DNA from: Nymphaea colorata
Lineage: Eukaryota > Streptophyta > Magnoliopsida > Nymphaeales > Nymphaeaceae
Reading direction: 5' to 3'
Length of the DNA: 60,000 bases
NCBI RefSeq assembly: GCF_008831285.2
Contig: NC_045148.1
Span: forward strand, 4,280,001 to 4,340,000
Below are positions 22,230-33,073 of the stretch, in pieces; position 1 is the first letter of the stretch, and each line of letters begins with the position of its first letter. Under the pieces are notes generated by a model that searched no databases, had not been told where the DNA came from, and saw nothing but the letters and a program-made list of their open reading frames with translations. A program made the translations under genes and the position numbers.

Positions 22230-23646
22230 CCTGAAGCAATTCGAGCGAGTGATGCCCCCCGAGCTGCCCAAGCGCCTACCTCCCAAGCGTGAAATTGATC
22301 ATGAGATTGACTTGGTTCCTAGAGCCAAGCCACCAGCTATGGTCCCCTACATAATGGGACCGGCCAAACTAAAGGAGCTGCGGAAGCAGCTTGATGACAT
22401 GCTCGAGTCAGGGATCATCCGTCCCTCTAAGGCACCCTTTGGAGCATCTATATTGTTCCAAACGAAGCATGATGTCTCCAAGAGACTCTATGTGGATTAC
22501 CGCGCTTTGAACAAAGTGACAATGAAGAACAAGTATCTGTTGCCTTTGATTGCAGACTTCTTCGACCAGTTAGGCAAGGCGAGGATCTTTTCGAAGCTAG
22601 ACCTTCGTTCCGGCTACTGGCAAGTCAGAATCATAGAAGGTGATGAACCAAAGACAACTTGTATCACCCGCTATGGAGTATATGAGTTCCTAGTCATGCT
22701 ATTCGGGTTGACGAATGCCCCCGTGACTTTGTCGACTCTCATGAATAAGATATTCTACCCCTAGCTTGACAAGTTTGTGGTAGTCTACCTTGATGGCATT
22801 GTGGTCTTTAGCAGCAACATAGAGGAGCACATCGGTCACTTGAGGATGGTGTTCCAGGTGGTCAAAGAAAATAATCTCTATGTGAAGAAGGAGAAGTGCC
22901 TCTTTGGCTAACAAGAGATCAGTTTCTTCAACCATATTGTAGGAGATGGCCAGCTACAAATGGACCCAAAGAAAGTGAACACTGCCTAGGATTGTAAGCA
23001 GCCCTCAAATGTGTCTTTGCGGTCCTTTCTTGGGTTGGCCAATTACTATTGGTGGTTGATCACGGGGTACTCATTTATAGCGGCGCCCCTCACTAACCTT
23101 CTTAAAAAGAACAGATTCTGGATTTGGACTCAGTCTGCCCAAGATGCCTTTGAATGCTTGATGCGTGCCCTTGTACAAGAGCCCGTTCTCAGGTTGCTAG
23201 ATCACTCAAAGCCCTTTGAAGTATACACAAACGCCTCAAATTTTGCTATCAGTGGAGTACTAATACATGACGGTCATCCGATCTCCTATGAGAGCCGAAA
23301 GCTGAATGACCTTGAGAAGCGGTACACAGTGCATGAGCGGGAAATGACTGCCATTGTGCATTGCTTGTGCATATGGAGGCACTACCTACTGGGGGCGGAG
23401 TTCGTCATCAAGATGGATAATGTCGCCACCAGCTACTTTAAAACCCAGAAAAAGTTAACTCTGAAGCAGGCTCGTTGGCAAGAATTCTTAGCGGAGTTTG
23501 ATTTCGCTTTAGAATACAAGGTCGGTAAGACCAACGTGGTAGCGAATGAGTTGAGTCGAAAAGCAGAACTTGCAGCCTCTCGAGCGGGGACCTCTGAAGC
23601 CCAATTGGAGGGTGTGCTCCTCGACCGGGTTTGTGAAAGAATGTAG
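22230..23646 (+). pseudogene. Gypsy reverse transcriptase and RNase H remnant
   Basis: RT motifs are in order: [10 protein letters not shown] (about 22493), [15 protein letters not shown] (about 22590), then VVYLDGIVVFS (about 22780), where the catalytic pair normally reads D-D but is D-G here. Stops interrupt the frame after 22761, 22908 and 22986. RNase H follows from about 23190 with FEVYTNASNFAISGVL, where the first catalytic Asp (normally TDAS) is Asn, then HEREMTAIVHCL. The region ends with the typical HNVVADELSR-type segment in altered form (TNVVANELSR). Confidence 0.85.
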
Positions 23647-23759
23647 CAGGACTCATCAGCCCAACACTTGGTTCCCTTAGCCAAAGTTGGGAAGACTCGA
23701 AGATTCTAGCTACGAGATGGATTGCTCCTCACCAAGGGTGGACGCGTTTTCGTGCCGAG

Positions 23760-25085
23760 GTGGGCAATCTCCGATGGGAGCTAACAAAGGAGTGCCACGA
23801 TACGCTTTGGGCTGGCATCTAGGCCAGGAGCGTACTCTAGCCCTTCTCGAACGGGGGCATTATTGGCCCCAGATGCGCGACAATGTGGAGGTGTATGTGA
23901 AGACCTGCCTCATCTACCAGCAAAACAAGGGGAGTAACCAGAAGCCTACCGGCCTGCTCGAGCCTCTTCTTGTTTCGAAGCGTCCGTGGGAGAGCATCTC
24001 TAGGGACTTCATTGTGAGTCTAACCCAGAGTTGACGGCTACAACTCTATCTTCGTTGTTGTGGACATGTTTTCTAAATATGCCACGTTCATCCCTACTAC
24101 GAAGGAGAGCCCAGCGAAGAAGACAGCAGAGATGTTGGTGAAAAACATCGTGAAGTATAGGGGCGTGCCGAAGAGTATTGTGAGCGATCGTGATGCTCGC
24201 TGCACAGGCAAGTTTTGGCGTGAAGTGTTTCAGTTGCTTATCTCAGACTTGATTTTTTCCACAAGCTTCCACCCGCAAACTGATGTCTAGACCGAACGCA
24301 TCAATGCCTTGTTGGAACAGTACCTACGACATTTTGTTAGCACCAACCAGAAAAACTGGGTAAAGCTGCTCGATATTGCCCAATTCTATTACAACTTGTA
24401 GAAGAGCGAGTCTTCAGGCCACAGCCCTTCGAAGTAGCCACTGGACAACAACCTTTGATGTCTTACACTCTTGCTGCCCAAGAGAAGGGAAGACCCAGCT
24501 TCGCCTACTAGTTCGTTAAAGACTGGCAAGAACAGACAGAGGTAGCTAAGGCGTTCTTGCACAAGGCCATCAAAAAGATGAAAAAATAGGCTGACAAGAA
24601 TTGGTGACCTGCTGAGTTTCGAGTGGGAGACCATGTTCTTGTCAAACTATACCCTGACCGCTCGGGTATCTTCTGTGGACGACACTGAGCACTAATCCGA
24701 AAATATGAAGGGCCATTTACGATGGTCAAGAGGATTGACAAGCTAGCATACAAGTTAGACCTGCTGCCAGACTTCAAGGTGCATTCTGTGTTTCACGTCT
24801 GTAATCCTAAGCCCTTCTATGCCGACAATGAAGACCCGGAGAGAAGCCAGCTGCGACGAGAGCCGATCTTGCAACGAGCTCCTTCGACTCAGAGGGCCAC
24901 CGACCGACAGTTAGATCAGATCCTTTGACACAAAGTCAACTACCTTGGCGAACCGAAGCGATACTTGGTCAAGTGAGTAGATGAAGATGAGCCAACTTGG
25001 GAGTATACCTTTTGTTTGAAGCGAAGCCATCCAGAAGAAGTCAGAATCCACCACGAAGCTGCTAGCGCCGAGGACAATGCTTGAT
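23760..25085 (+). pseudogene. Gypsy integrase with chromodomain-like tail remnant
   Basis: The integrase zinc-binding region (GHYWPQMRDNVEVYVKTC) is followed by core motifs WESISRDFIVSL, VDMFSKYATFIPT and SDRDARCTGKFWRE, then HPQTDV and a stop. The GPFTMVKRI region and KVHSVFHVC segment are near 24710-24800. The C-terminal YLVK-stop-VDEDEPTWEY segment (about 24960-25010) resembles a chromodomain. Several in-frame stops are present. The chromodomain-like tail is why I call this a chromovirus. Confidence 0.8.
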
Positions 25086-25087
25086 TT

Positions 25088-25100
25088 GAAGGGGGGAGCC
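25088..25100 (+). other. Gypsy polypurine tract
   Basis: GAAGGGGGGAGCC immediately precedes the 3' LTR, the standard position for plus-strand DNA priming. Confidence 0.7.
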
Positions 25101-25517
25101 TGTTCCCTTGTGTCGTGTTTGTATAGTCATCATTTGCTTTCGTTGTATTTGCTTTGCTTATGTTGAGTCTTGGTGTAAGCTCAAATGTTCACCTGTGTCG
25201 GAGCACCCTCCCAAAACCAGCCCCAAGTGTAAGATTGGGATTCCTTGTTTTGGATGGTCGGCATGGGAATTTTGTAAGCAGCTTCGGCCATCCTTTGTAA
25301 GTAAAGTGTCAAAGCTTACTTGCTTTCCCTCGTGATGTACTCAGTTGTTTAAGTGAATATATTACGAATTTTCTTTCCACACTCTTTGCGTATTTTGTGT
25401 CTTGAGTATTCGAAAAAGCATTCAAGTGATTTGTGCCCACTTGAACAAGGAGAAGGCTTGCGGCTTACTGGCGAGAGTTTGCCTTGCCACATGGTTTGAA
25501 GGAGTCGGCCCATGACA
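25101..25517 (+). repeat. Gypsy 3' LTR
   Basis: This LTR has the same TG...CA borders as 20016-20427 and is about nine-tenths identical by eye. Confidence 0.9.
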
Positions 25518-26272
25518 TAAATAGTAAAGAGCATAAAGAAAGAACACAATCAGGCATTGGTAGAGCTAGGATATTTTGGCTAAAGAGCACTAAAGTCACC
25601 AGCGTAGGTCTGATGTGGGTGTTCCATGAAAGTTTTAAATCATCACAATGTCATTTTTTTCATTTTTCCAGAGAATTTTGATGGCGCCCACACCAGCCCT
25701 CATGTATCTCCACCACTAGAAGCAGAAGAGTCGAAGCTGGATTCACAACATATCGCCAGTTCGTCGACACTCATGTTGTAAAGAATCTAGCTGAGTTGCC
25801 ATACTCAATGAGCTAACTTGTGAGTCCTCCATGTTGACCCAGGCTATATACTGAAACCAACTAAAAAGGACGTTTGAGAAGACACAAAGTCACTTTAGAA
25901 TGTGCTAATGCTAATCAATTGCTTTTACTTGAATACCTTAAAGTGACTCAAACTCGTTAAGTGGAGACATTAAGTTATATAAGAAATAAAGAAATTCAAA
26001 AAGCAAAGAATGGAAACTTTTATTTCACATGAAAAAGGAGCAAAATCTTTCTCATGGCTTTTAGCTCCCCGACCGTGTAGCCAAAATTTGCTTGCCGTTG
26101 AGAGGCAGTAACTCTTAACAGAGGAAAACCAGAGCTTTGAAGGTAAAACCTGGGTTTACTTTGAAAGAAGGTTTTAGATGTGCTTGGAAGAGCTGAAAAG
26201 TGGGTTGGAAGAAAACCCAGTTTCCATAAATCTGTTGTTTACAAAAGTTTTGGTAGTGCAACCCAAATGTAA

Positions 26273-26589
26273 AACCTATTTTCTAAAATCTCCTTAAAAG
26301 AATTGGTCTTCACTAAACCAAGTTTTGTGAAAACTTGGTTTTTGAAGCCCCGTTAAAAAGAATTGACAACGATGCATAATAACAACTCCCGTCATTAAAA
26401 ACTAACTATGAAAAAAAGGCTTATATCATGTCTTCGAGGAGGTTGGCACAATGGTTGGGACGGGAAAAATTGGTAACTGACCAGTTCTTGTTTGAAATTA
26501 TTAGGACGTTAATTTTTCGTGCTGCAAAAAAGGATGCCACTGATGCACTAGTTGAAGTATACTGGGGTGACACTTCGAGACACTAAAAA
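26273..26589. other. Unique junction segment, no gene recognised
   Basis: This links block B copy 2 to the inverted copy of block Y and has no counterpart noticed in the window. It includes a short hairpin at about 26317-26341 (AACCAAGTTTT...AAAACTTGGTT). An isolated match to the RNA polymerase III A box (TGGCACAATGG, near 26456) has no B box, so I do not call a SINE. Confidence 0.4.
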
Positions 26590-27445
26590 GCTGTGTATCC
26601 TAAGAGGATGAGAGATTGGGTGGTAGCTTCGGCTCTCTTCTTAAATGGTAAAAATAAAAAAGAAACAGCCAAAAAAAGAGCTCACATAACCAGACACCCT
26701 GAAAATTACTAAGAAAAAAATCAACAATTACAAAATGATAATGGGTCAAATTACTTTGTACAATACAGTAATGGGCCATATTGACTTTGTATGTTGCAAG
26801 CAAAGCACTTGAACGGAAGCCTACAATGAAACAAATTTACCAAGCAGCTTGGAATCGAAACAACACATGAGTTCCATAAGAACAACTATGATAAAAGCAA
26901 TTTATAAAAAGTCGACATTTACCATTACCTTTTGCTCTTCCAAAAGAGTCTCAATCAAAATCCTGTAGGAGCCTTCTTCAATGAACCGCCATACTATTTT
27001 GTCACCATAAACCTTGAGATCGAAATCAAAAGAATCATAAACACAAGCGCGATGGAATGCAGAAAAAAACAGTAACCCAAAACAACTCATTCAATGAACT
27101 AATTACCTTATTCAAGGAATCAATTGCACTCTTAATCTGACTTCTCGAAAAATCCAGCGGCAACAAAGCGTGATAGGCAGCATCGATGCGCTTAAGTCCC
27201 ACCTGCAACAGTTCGACTAAATGAAACATGAAGTAGAAGATGAAGCGAAGGAAGCAGTTGGGTAGTGCTATCTCAGAGAAAAGAAAACCTTCTTGTTCAT
27301 CACTCCGCAGGAAGAAAAGGCAAGGGCCATCCCCGATTGAGAACAGTGTTCAACTTTTGAAGATCTGCTCCCACCTGCACCGTCTGCTCCAGGCTTCTGT
27401 CTGGTGTCAGTATAGAAACATGCATCATGTTCAAAACTTTAAGTC
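26590..27445 (-). repeat. Block Y copy 2 (inverted)
   Basis: This is the reverse complement of 9312-10144. Its right end reaches the same CCGCCAAGCACCAATTAA boundary that forms the end of the R1 inverted element at 8274/9311, but the R1 arm itself is missing here. Confidence 0.75.
26929..27202 (-). pseudogene. WIYLD-domain gene fragment, copy b (frame intact)
   Basis: On the minus strand exon 1 is 27202-27107 (96 nt, same phase and length as copy a) and exon 2 is 27012-26929 (84 nt). GT and AG borders are kept at both ends of the intron, and a further GT donor follows exon 2. The joined reading frame stays open through FIEEGSYRIL and on into IETLLEEQK, the usual end of a WIYLD domain. In this family the domain is N-terminal in SUVR histone methyltransferases and also exists alone. 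There is no start codon, flanking exon or SET domain nearby, so I treat it as a fragment carried by the repeat; an expressed exon is not excluded. Confidence 0.65.
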
Positions 27446-27551
27446 CGCCAAGCACCAATTAATTCCAGGCTGTGTCTATAATTAGCTAGTAGTAGTCCTT
27501 TAGAACGCTAGACTCTATCATCCATTAATTGCTTGTTTGTTTTCCTTTGGT

Positions 27552-28555
27552 GGCAGCCACTTATATAAGTGCAACCCAAATTGAAAGACGAACATGAATA
27601 TAGATGCACGTATCACCATCTATATAACAGCTATCGTGGACACTTTAATCTATAGCATTAGGTGGATATACAAATACCTTATTAGAATAATGTCGTGAAG
27701 AAGAGATAATGTACCTTCGATGCAGGGAAAAGGGAGCAACAGCGGGTTCTTTTTGGACGGTGGTGTGTAACTCACTCATTCGGATATACCTCTAAGGCAA
27801 AAAGAAGTTTCAGCATCATAGAATTTCCTTTTTTCGTTTTTTCTTCTTTTTCCTTCCTTTTTTTTGGTAGGTTGAAACAAGAACCGGAAGTTTGTTCAGT
27901 TCTGCAAGTTCAAATTTTTACATTCATGTAAGTTTCAAGAATGATGTTTTTCTTCTTAAAGAAGAAAACAGTGTTCAGGTCATGAAGTTAAAATTGTTTT
28001 GGTTTCAAAATGGATCCATTTAATAAACTAGTTTTACCATGTGGATACCGGAAAGATGCATTCAGTTGTGTTTGAAACTTGATTTGGCTCGGAAGTGGGC
28101 TTTATTCAGAGAGAAACCTTGGACATCAATATGATTCATGTCCAAAATGGATTATCTTAGATAAAATGTTGAAGGACCGGTTAATTGCATATGTGGATTT
28201 TGAAGTTTAATTTTACATGGATACAGTTGATGTCAAGATTTTAAATTACTTAAGCTGATCCATGCCTGGATTTGAAGATCAGGCAGACCAGATATCGAAG
28301 GGGTCCAAGCAAAATGCAGTGACACACTTTAATAGCAGAGCTACATGTGAGCTGATATGAACCATTACACACTAAATTGCCTTATTTACATATTAGGGGA
28401 AGATATACTCCATAAACTGCATTAAAAAGTTGATGCGAATAAAGTAAATGGCGGAGCCAAAAAAAAAAAAGGCTGGAGGGGTACTCGTTTATATATATAT
28501 ATATATAAAAGGATAAATGTCTAAAGATAGTTATTTAAAAAGAAAAAAATTTTAA
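27552..28555 (+). repeat. Foldback IR2, left arm, outer part
   Basis: This matches the reverse complement of about 36897-37926. The left arm resumes at 35547 after the two Harbinger elements. Its inner half (27990-28555) also matches the IR1 arms at 3057-3530. Confidence 0.8.
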
Positions 28556-30163
28556 GGCTCCGTTTGATTACCGGGGTAAATGTTGAGGAGAGGGTAAAAT
28601 CTGTACGGACGGGTGAAATTTCACCCGCCCGTCTCACGCCGTATCAAACGGCGTGAAATTTCACCTGGAAACCTTATTTGATCGGGTGAAATTTCACCCA
28701 ATCGAGAGCCCTCTCGATTTTTCCCTCTCACGCCCATCTTCCCCTCACACCCTTACCCCTCTCCTCTCTCGCTGGCTCACCTCTCTCGCAAAGGGTTCCT
28801 CTCCTCTCTCGCTGCATCACGCTCTCTCTCTCTCTCTCTGTTGCTTGCTTGGCAGAAGCCTGCTTTCCATCGTTTTGTTTGTTGTTCTAGTGTATTCTTG
28901 ATTTCTTTAATGCCGGTTGTTGGAATGACACATAGCTCTCGTCGTTCCCCTTCTCTAACTCTCTCTGCTGCAAACGACTTTCTCTCTCTCTGCATCAGCC
29001 ATGGCTGACAATACCAATTTACTGTCGCAAGAAAGTGGCTGCAGGAACAATCCCTTTCACTTTGCGAACACTGGAGCTGCTTCCTCGATGTTCTTTTCTA
29101 TTTAGGACACATCTGCCATGGCTAATGCACTTTGATTTGCCATCGTGTGAAGGAGGCTACTGAAGCAACCCTATTGTGATGAAATCTCAGAACCGCTAGC
29201 CACAGCCCCATCTGGGGGATGCTTATCAGCACAGAATGAATATAAAGGAATGCCTTCTGTTGGACCATGACAAATAAAACTATTACCTGTACTAACATGT
29301 GGAAGACTAAGACCTAAGAATTGCAACTTATCTGTGGTTGAAGCTTCTCATACATATAGACTACCAGACATACTAGACATGACTGTTTCAACTGGTCTCA
29401 GCCTAGCCCCAGCCTCAACTTCTGGTCGAGCTCGTAGAACAGTAGTATGAATAGACTTGCTTCTTTGCAGCTCTAATGGCTAGCTAAGCCAGCCCCTTGT
29501 GGGGCTTATTGCAACAAGAAATCATTGCTCTGCCTCCTACCAAAGAAACAACATAAATTGCCAATGTCATGCAAAAGTGCCCTTCTAATGTTTGGTGTTT
29601 GCTTTGGCCCCATAACCAGTTCTTGCAGAACCTCACCAATAGATTTTCTCAATTGAACAAGCTGGGCATCATTACTTGAGTCCTGAATTTGTTCAAATGG
29701 TTCACTTATACTATTGCAAGTTGATGACTTTTTATTTTGCAAATCCAGGACAACAGCTGCATTCAACCTTTCTGAATGAACAAGAAACCTGAAAGCAGTG
29801 AGAGCAATCTTGGAAATGTTGCTAGCATAAGAAATTCGGACACTTTCCTCAGGATCATCTGGCAGCATGGGCAGCATAGGAAGGATGTACAGTGATGTAT
29901 ACTTCAGGAGCAATATCGCTGTCCTCCTCAACTGTGGCAATTTTATACTTCAAATTTTCTATGTGGTGCATCAAACAGGGTTAATTTTACCCTGCAAAAA
30001 ACTAACATGTGCATCAAACAAGGTTAATTTTACCACGTTAAATTCTACCTTATCATCAAACATGGTCTCAGATTGGAAGAGGAAGAAATTTCATCATGTA
30101 AATTTTTCCAGAAAAATTTACCATGGTACCACGTTAAATTCTTCTTGTGCATCAAATGGGCCC
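28556..30163. mobile_element. Non-autonomous PIF/Harbinger element carrying VPS15 fragments (H1)
   Basis: This 1,608-bp element is flanked by TAA (28553-28555 and 30164-30166). The left end GGCTCCGTTTGATTACC and right end (inward) GGGCCCATTTGATGCAC are imperfect inverted repeats like those of the neighbouring H2. The first 430 bp (pyrimidine-rich CTCTCTCG repeats after a TTTCACCC-rich stretch) and last 200 bp (GGTTAATTTTACC, CCACGTTAAATTCT motifs) resemble the ends of H2, whereas the middle is host-gene sequence. It encodes no transposase and would depend on an H2-like partner. Confidence 0.75.
29150..29940 (-). pseudogene. VPS15: VPS15 (PI3K regulatory subunit) gene fragments captured in H1
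   Basis: On the minus strand, 29940-29510 reads LRRTAILLLKYTSLY then ILPMLPMLPDDPEESVR and QELVMGPKQTPNIRRALL, ending GRRQSNDFLL. These are hallmark HEAT-repeat sequences of plant VPS15, the scaffold subunit of the class III PI3-kinase (VPS34) complex in endosomal sorting and autophagy. Between LY and ILPML several dozen residues found in VPS15 are absent. A second stretch at about 29350-29150 contains EGIPLYSF and resembles the linker before the WD40 domain. Kinase and WD40 parts are absent, and stops separate the pieces. The fragments lie antisense to the element as drawn. Confidence 0.75.
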
Positions 30164-31873
30164 TAAGGCTGCGTTTGATTGTAGGGGTAAAAGTGGAGGA
30201 GCGGTTGAAAATTTTATGACAGTGAGAAATTTCAACCGGTTTGAAGTGAGGGCATCAAACGTTGAAAATTTTAATGTGAAAAAAGTGTACGAATGGGTGA
30301 AGTTTACCCCTCAAAAAAATCCGACCTGTGGAGGTCGGATTTTTTCACGTGGATTTTTTTGAGACCCGTTAGCTCTCTCGTTTTTCCCTCCTTTCCCTGC
30401 GTCGACACCCTTCTTCCCCTCTCCTCTCTCACTGCCTCACCTCTCTCGCTTCTCATTCCTCTCCTCTCTTGCTGCATCACCTCTCTCACTCTGTTCGCGC
30501 CTTCACTCTCTCTTTCTTCCCCAATGCATCCATTGTTGATCCCCTCTGCTGTTGCTGGTTTCCCCTCCCGTTGAAGCCCTTCTTCCCCTCTTTGCTGGTT
30601 TCCCCTCCGGTTGAAGCTCATCTTTCCCTCTTTGCTGGTTTCCCCTCTCGTGGACGGCATCTGCCCCTCTATTGCTGCTTTCCCCTCCCGTGGACGCCAT
30701 CTTCCCCTCTGATTGTGTATGTTTCACCTGTTTGAAAGAGAAGTGCAGCATTTGGTATCTCTCTCGCCTGTAAATTTCTGCCTTTGCCAGTCTGTGTTTC
30801 TGTGAATCTCTGCCTCGTGAGTCTCTTGATATCTCTCTCGCTTCTTCTCCTTCGTGTTTTTCTTCCATTTGCTGCTTGTTTTTTTTGCTTCGCCTGTTTT
30901 ACTTTCGCCATCGTGGATGCCTGTTAACTGTGCCATTGCCTGTTCACCCTCTCTCTTTCTTTCTTCTTTTTGATTTGGCGTTTGATTTGCTCTTTTTGAT
31001 TGCTGATTTGGTGATTTGCATTTTGGAGTTCCGATTTGGTGGTTTTGATTTCTCTTTCTTTTTCCTAACATAGGTTCTGGAATGTATCTGTTCTGCAGGT
31101 CGGGAAGGTGAATAACTGGAATCATCCGAATTTGGTAGGTGCTTTCAGCACTAGAAGATGTTAACTATGGTCTTCGCTGTTAGCTCTTTCACCAAGTTCA
31201 TATTCATGTGCATTATGCTTTCTATAAAAGTTTGCAAAGAATCTGTATCTTTTGTAAATTAAGTAATCGTGGGTTTAACTTCTGATGTTCTGCTTTTACC
31301 ATTTTCAACCTTATCAATGAAAAATCACTAACCTATCTGCAGTTTCAGACAAAAGGTTGCAGAAATAGAAACTACCAAATCGACAGTAATCGTGGGTTCA
31401 ACTTCTGAAAATCACTAACCTATCTGCTGTTAGGGACAATTGATCAGTAATTGGAATTCTTCCTTTTTCTTCTATTTGATCATGTCTCTTTAGCATGGGT
31501 TTTACACAATTTAAGACACTATATTTCTAGATAATGCCATCCAATGTTTATGATTAATGTCATTGCTAGATAATTTTGTTGTTATGTTTCTGTTATTTAG
31601 TGAGGTCACAGTCACTAGACTGACCACATGTTGCTTTCTAAAAGGCAATGGTATTGTTAAGCAGTTTATAACCCTGCTGCCAAGAGTGAGGTGTCTGCAA
31701 CAACCTCATTTTCTGTTTGAGCATGCACTATTTCTTGTTTGGTAATTGGGTACTGCTACTTGTATATCATGATTTCTGTTTGTTGTAATATTGATCTTTC
31801 CCTGCTCCCTGTTATGCAAGATTGTTCGAACTCAAATATCTAGTAGTGAAGAAATATTATCCAAAACATTAGC

Positions 31874-32856
31874 ATGGAAGACAGCGGTCCATCGAGGGAG
31901 AATCTGACATGGACTGAAGCACAAATGGACTATTTAGTCCAGCTTCTTGTGGAGCAATCACGCATTCCTAGTATGAAATCTGGTGGAGGTTTGAAGTCTA
32001 AAGCATATACAACAATTGAAAAAAGTATGATGGACAGATTTGGTCCAAAATTCAGTAAAGACAAAATAAAAAACAAATTGAATTACTCAAAACCCAACTT
32101 GTCAATCATGAAAGAAATTATGAATACAAGCGGGTTTGGGTATGACCCAATTAACAAATGTATTGAAGTTGACCCCCAAGTATATTGAGGTATGTTATAG
32201 AGATGTTACTGTTAGGTTATATGTCTGACATGTCTTTACTACATGTTTATTTGAACACAAGAAAATTTTCAGAAATATCCGAATAGGAAAAAGTACAGAG
32301 GTTCCAAGTTATGGAGATACTTTGACGAGTTCGCCAAGGTCTTTGGTGATTCTCATGCCACTGGAGAATAGTCAGACACATTAAACAGCTTGATACATGA
32401 GGACACTGAACCAGTGCCACATACACCTGCATCTCAATCCACTCCAATGTACATGAATCCTGAATCTTCACAATCCTTTACATAAATGCTTCATGAAGAT
32501 AGTCCTCCACCACAATCGCTAGTACCTCCTACTCCTACCACTGAATTCCGACGATGGCAACTAATAGGACCAGAAGTAGGTCTAGAAGGCACAAGTCAAC
32601 CAATTATGAAGAGTACTATAATTTGTTGAATGGTATTGCTGACAATGTAGATACAATGACACATACATGTAGAGGGGTACAATTTGTCACATGTTGCGAA
32701 ATATTGCAAGAGTTGGTTGAAACTGGGCATATAGATGAACAAACACAAGTAAGGAGTATGGACATGTTAGCAGAGGGCACCAATTACATGCTATTTGTCA
32801 ACCTTCCACCTTCACAGTGGGTGTCATGGTTGAGGTGTAAACTTCCCGATTCGTAG
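31874..32856 (+). pseudogene. Harbinger ORF1, Myb/SANT-like DNA-binding protein, broken
   Basis: The first exon begins MEDSGPSRENLTWTEAQMDY at 31874 and continues through a trihelix-type Myb/SANT domain (FGPKFSKDKIKNKLN). A GT donor at about 32190 follows, and the frame resumes near 32275 with a KLWRYFDEFAKVFGD segment typical of the C-terminal side of this domain. In-frame stops then occur at about 32370 and 32482. The C-terminal region at 32554-32856 is open and matches the usual acidic and helical tail. In Harbinger elements this protein binds the terminal repeats and helps the transposase enter the nucleus. Confidence 0.75.
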
Positions 32857-33073
32857 GTAAGGAATGATGGTCTTATATTCAATGTTTCAACATTTTTATA
32901 TTTCATGTTTGTACCCACTTCTTGTGTGTTGTTAGTGTAATCCCATCTTTTTGTATGTGCTCTTTAATTTGGTTGTTCTTCATGTACTTCGTTTTAGTGC
33001 AATCAAATGCACACCTTCTTCAAATTGAACGTGCTTTAATAAGTCTTGTTATACATTCATGTAGTCGTTTCAA

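Larger units (their letters stand above)
20016..25517 (+). mobile_element. Ty3/gypsy chromovirus, full length but decayed
   Basis: The element has a 412-bp 5' LTR, primer site, gag, protease, RT, RNase H, integrase and a chromodomain-like tail, then a polypurine tract and a 417-bp 3' LTR. LTRs start TGTTCCC and end CATGACA. Flanks CAAAT (20011-20015) and TAAAT (25518-25522) form a 5-bp target duplication with one change. The LTRs differ at roughly one position in ten by eye, and coding regions are riddled with stops, so it is old and incapable of autonomous movement. Order RT then integrase places it in Ty3/gypsy. Confidence 0.9.
17668..26272 (+). repeat. Block B copy 2, split by a gypsy element
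   Basis: Positions 17668-20015 and 25513-26272 together match 5229-8253 in the same orientation. Minor differences include a roughly 60-bp stretch near 19300 absent from copy 1. The junction with R1 at 17662/17668 is a clean switch. Confidence 0.8.

Noticed and set aside
26450-26475. RNA polymerase III A-box-like motif suggesting a SINE
   Set aside because: No B box at a suitable distance, no poly-A or poly-T tail and no target duplication.
30293-31125. Multiple overlapping frames on both strands
   Set aside because: Low-complexity pyrimidine-rich leader of the Harbinger element; repeated TTCCCCTC words explain the open frames.
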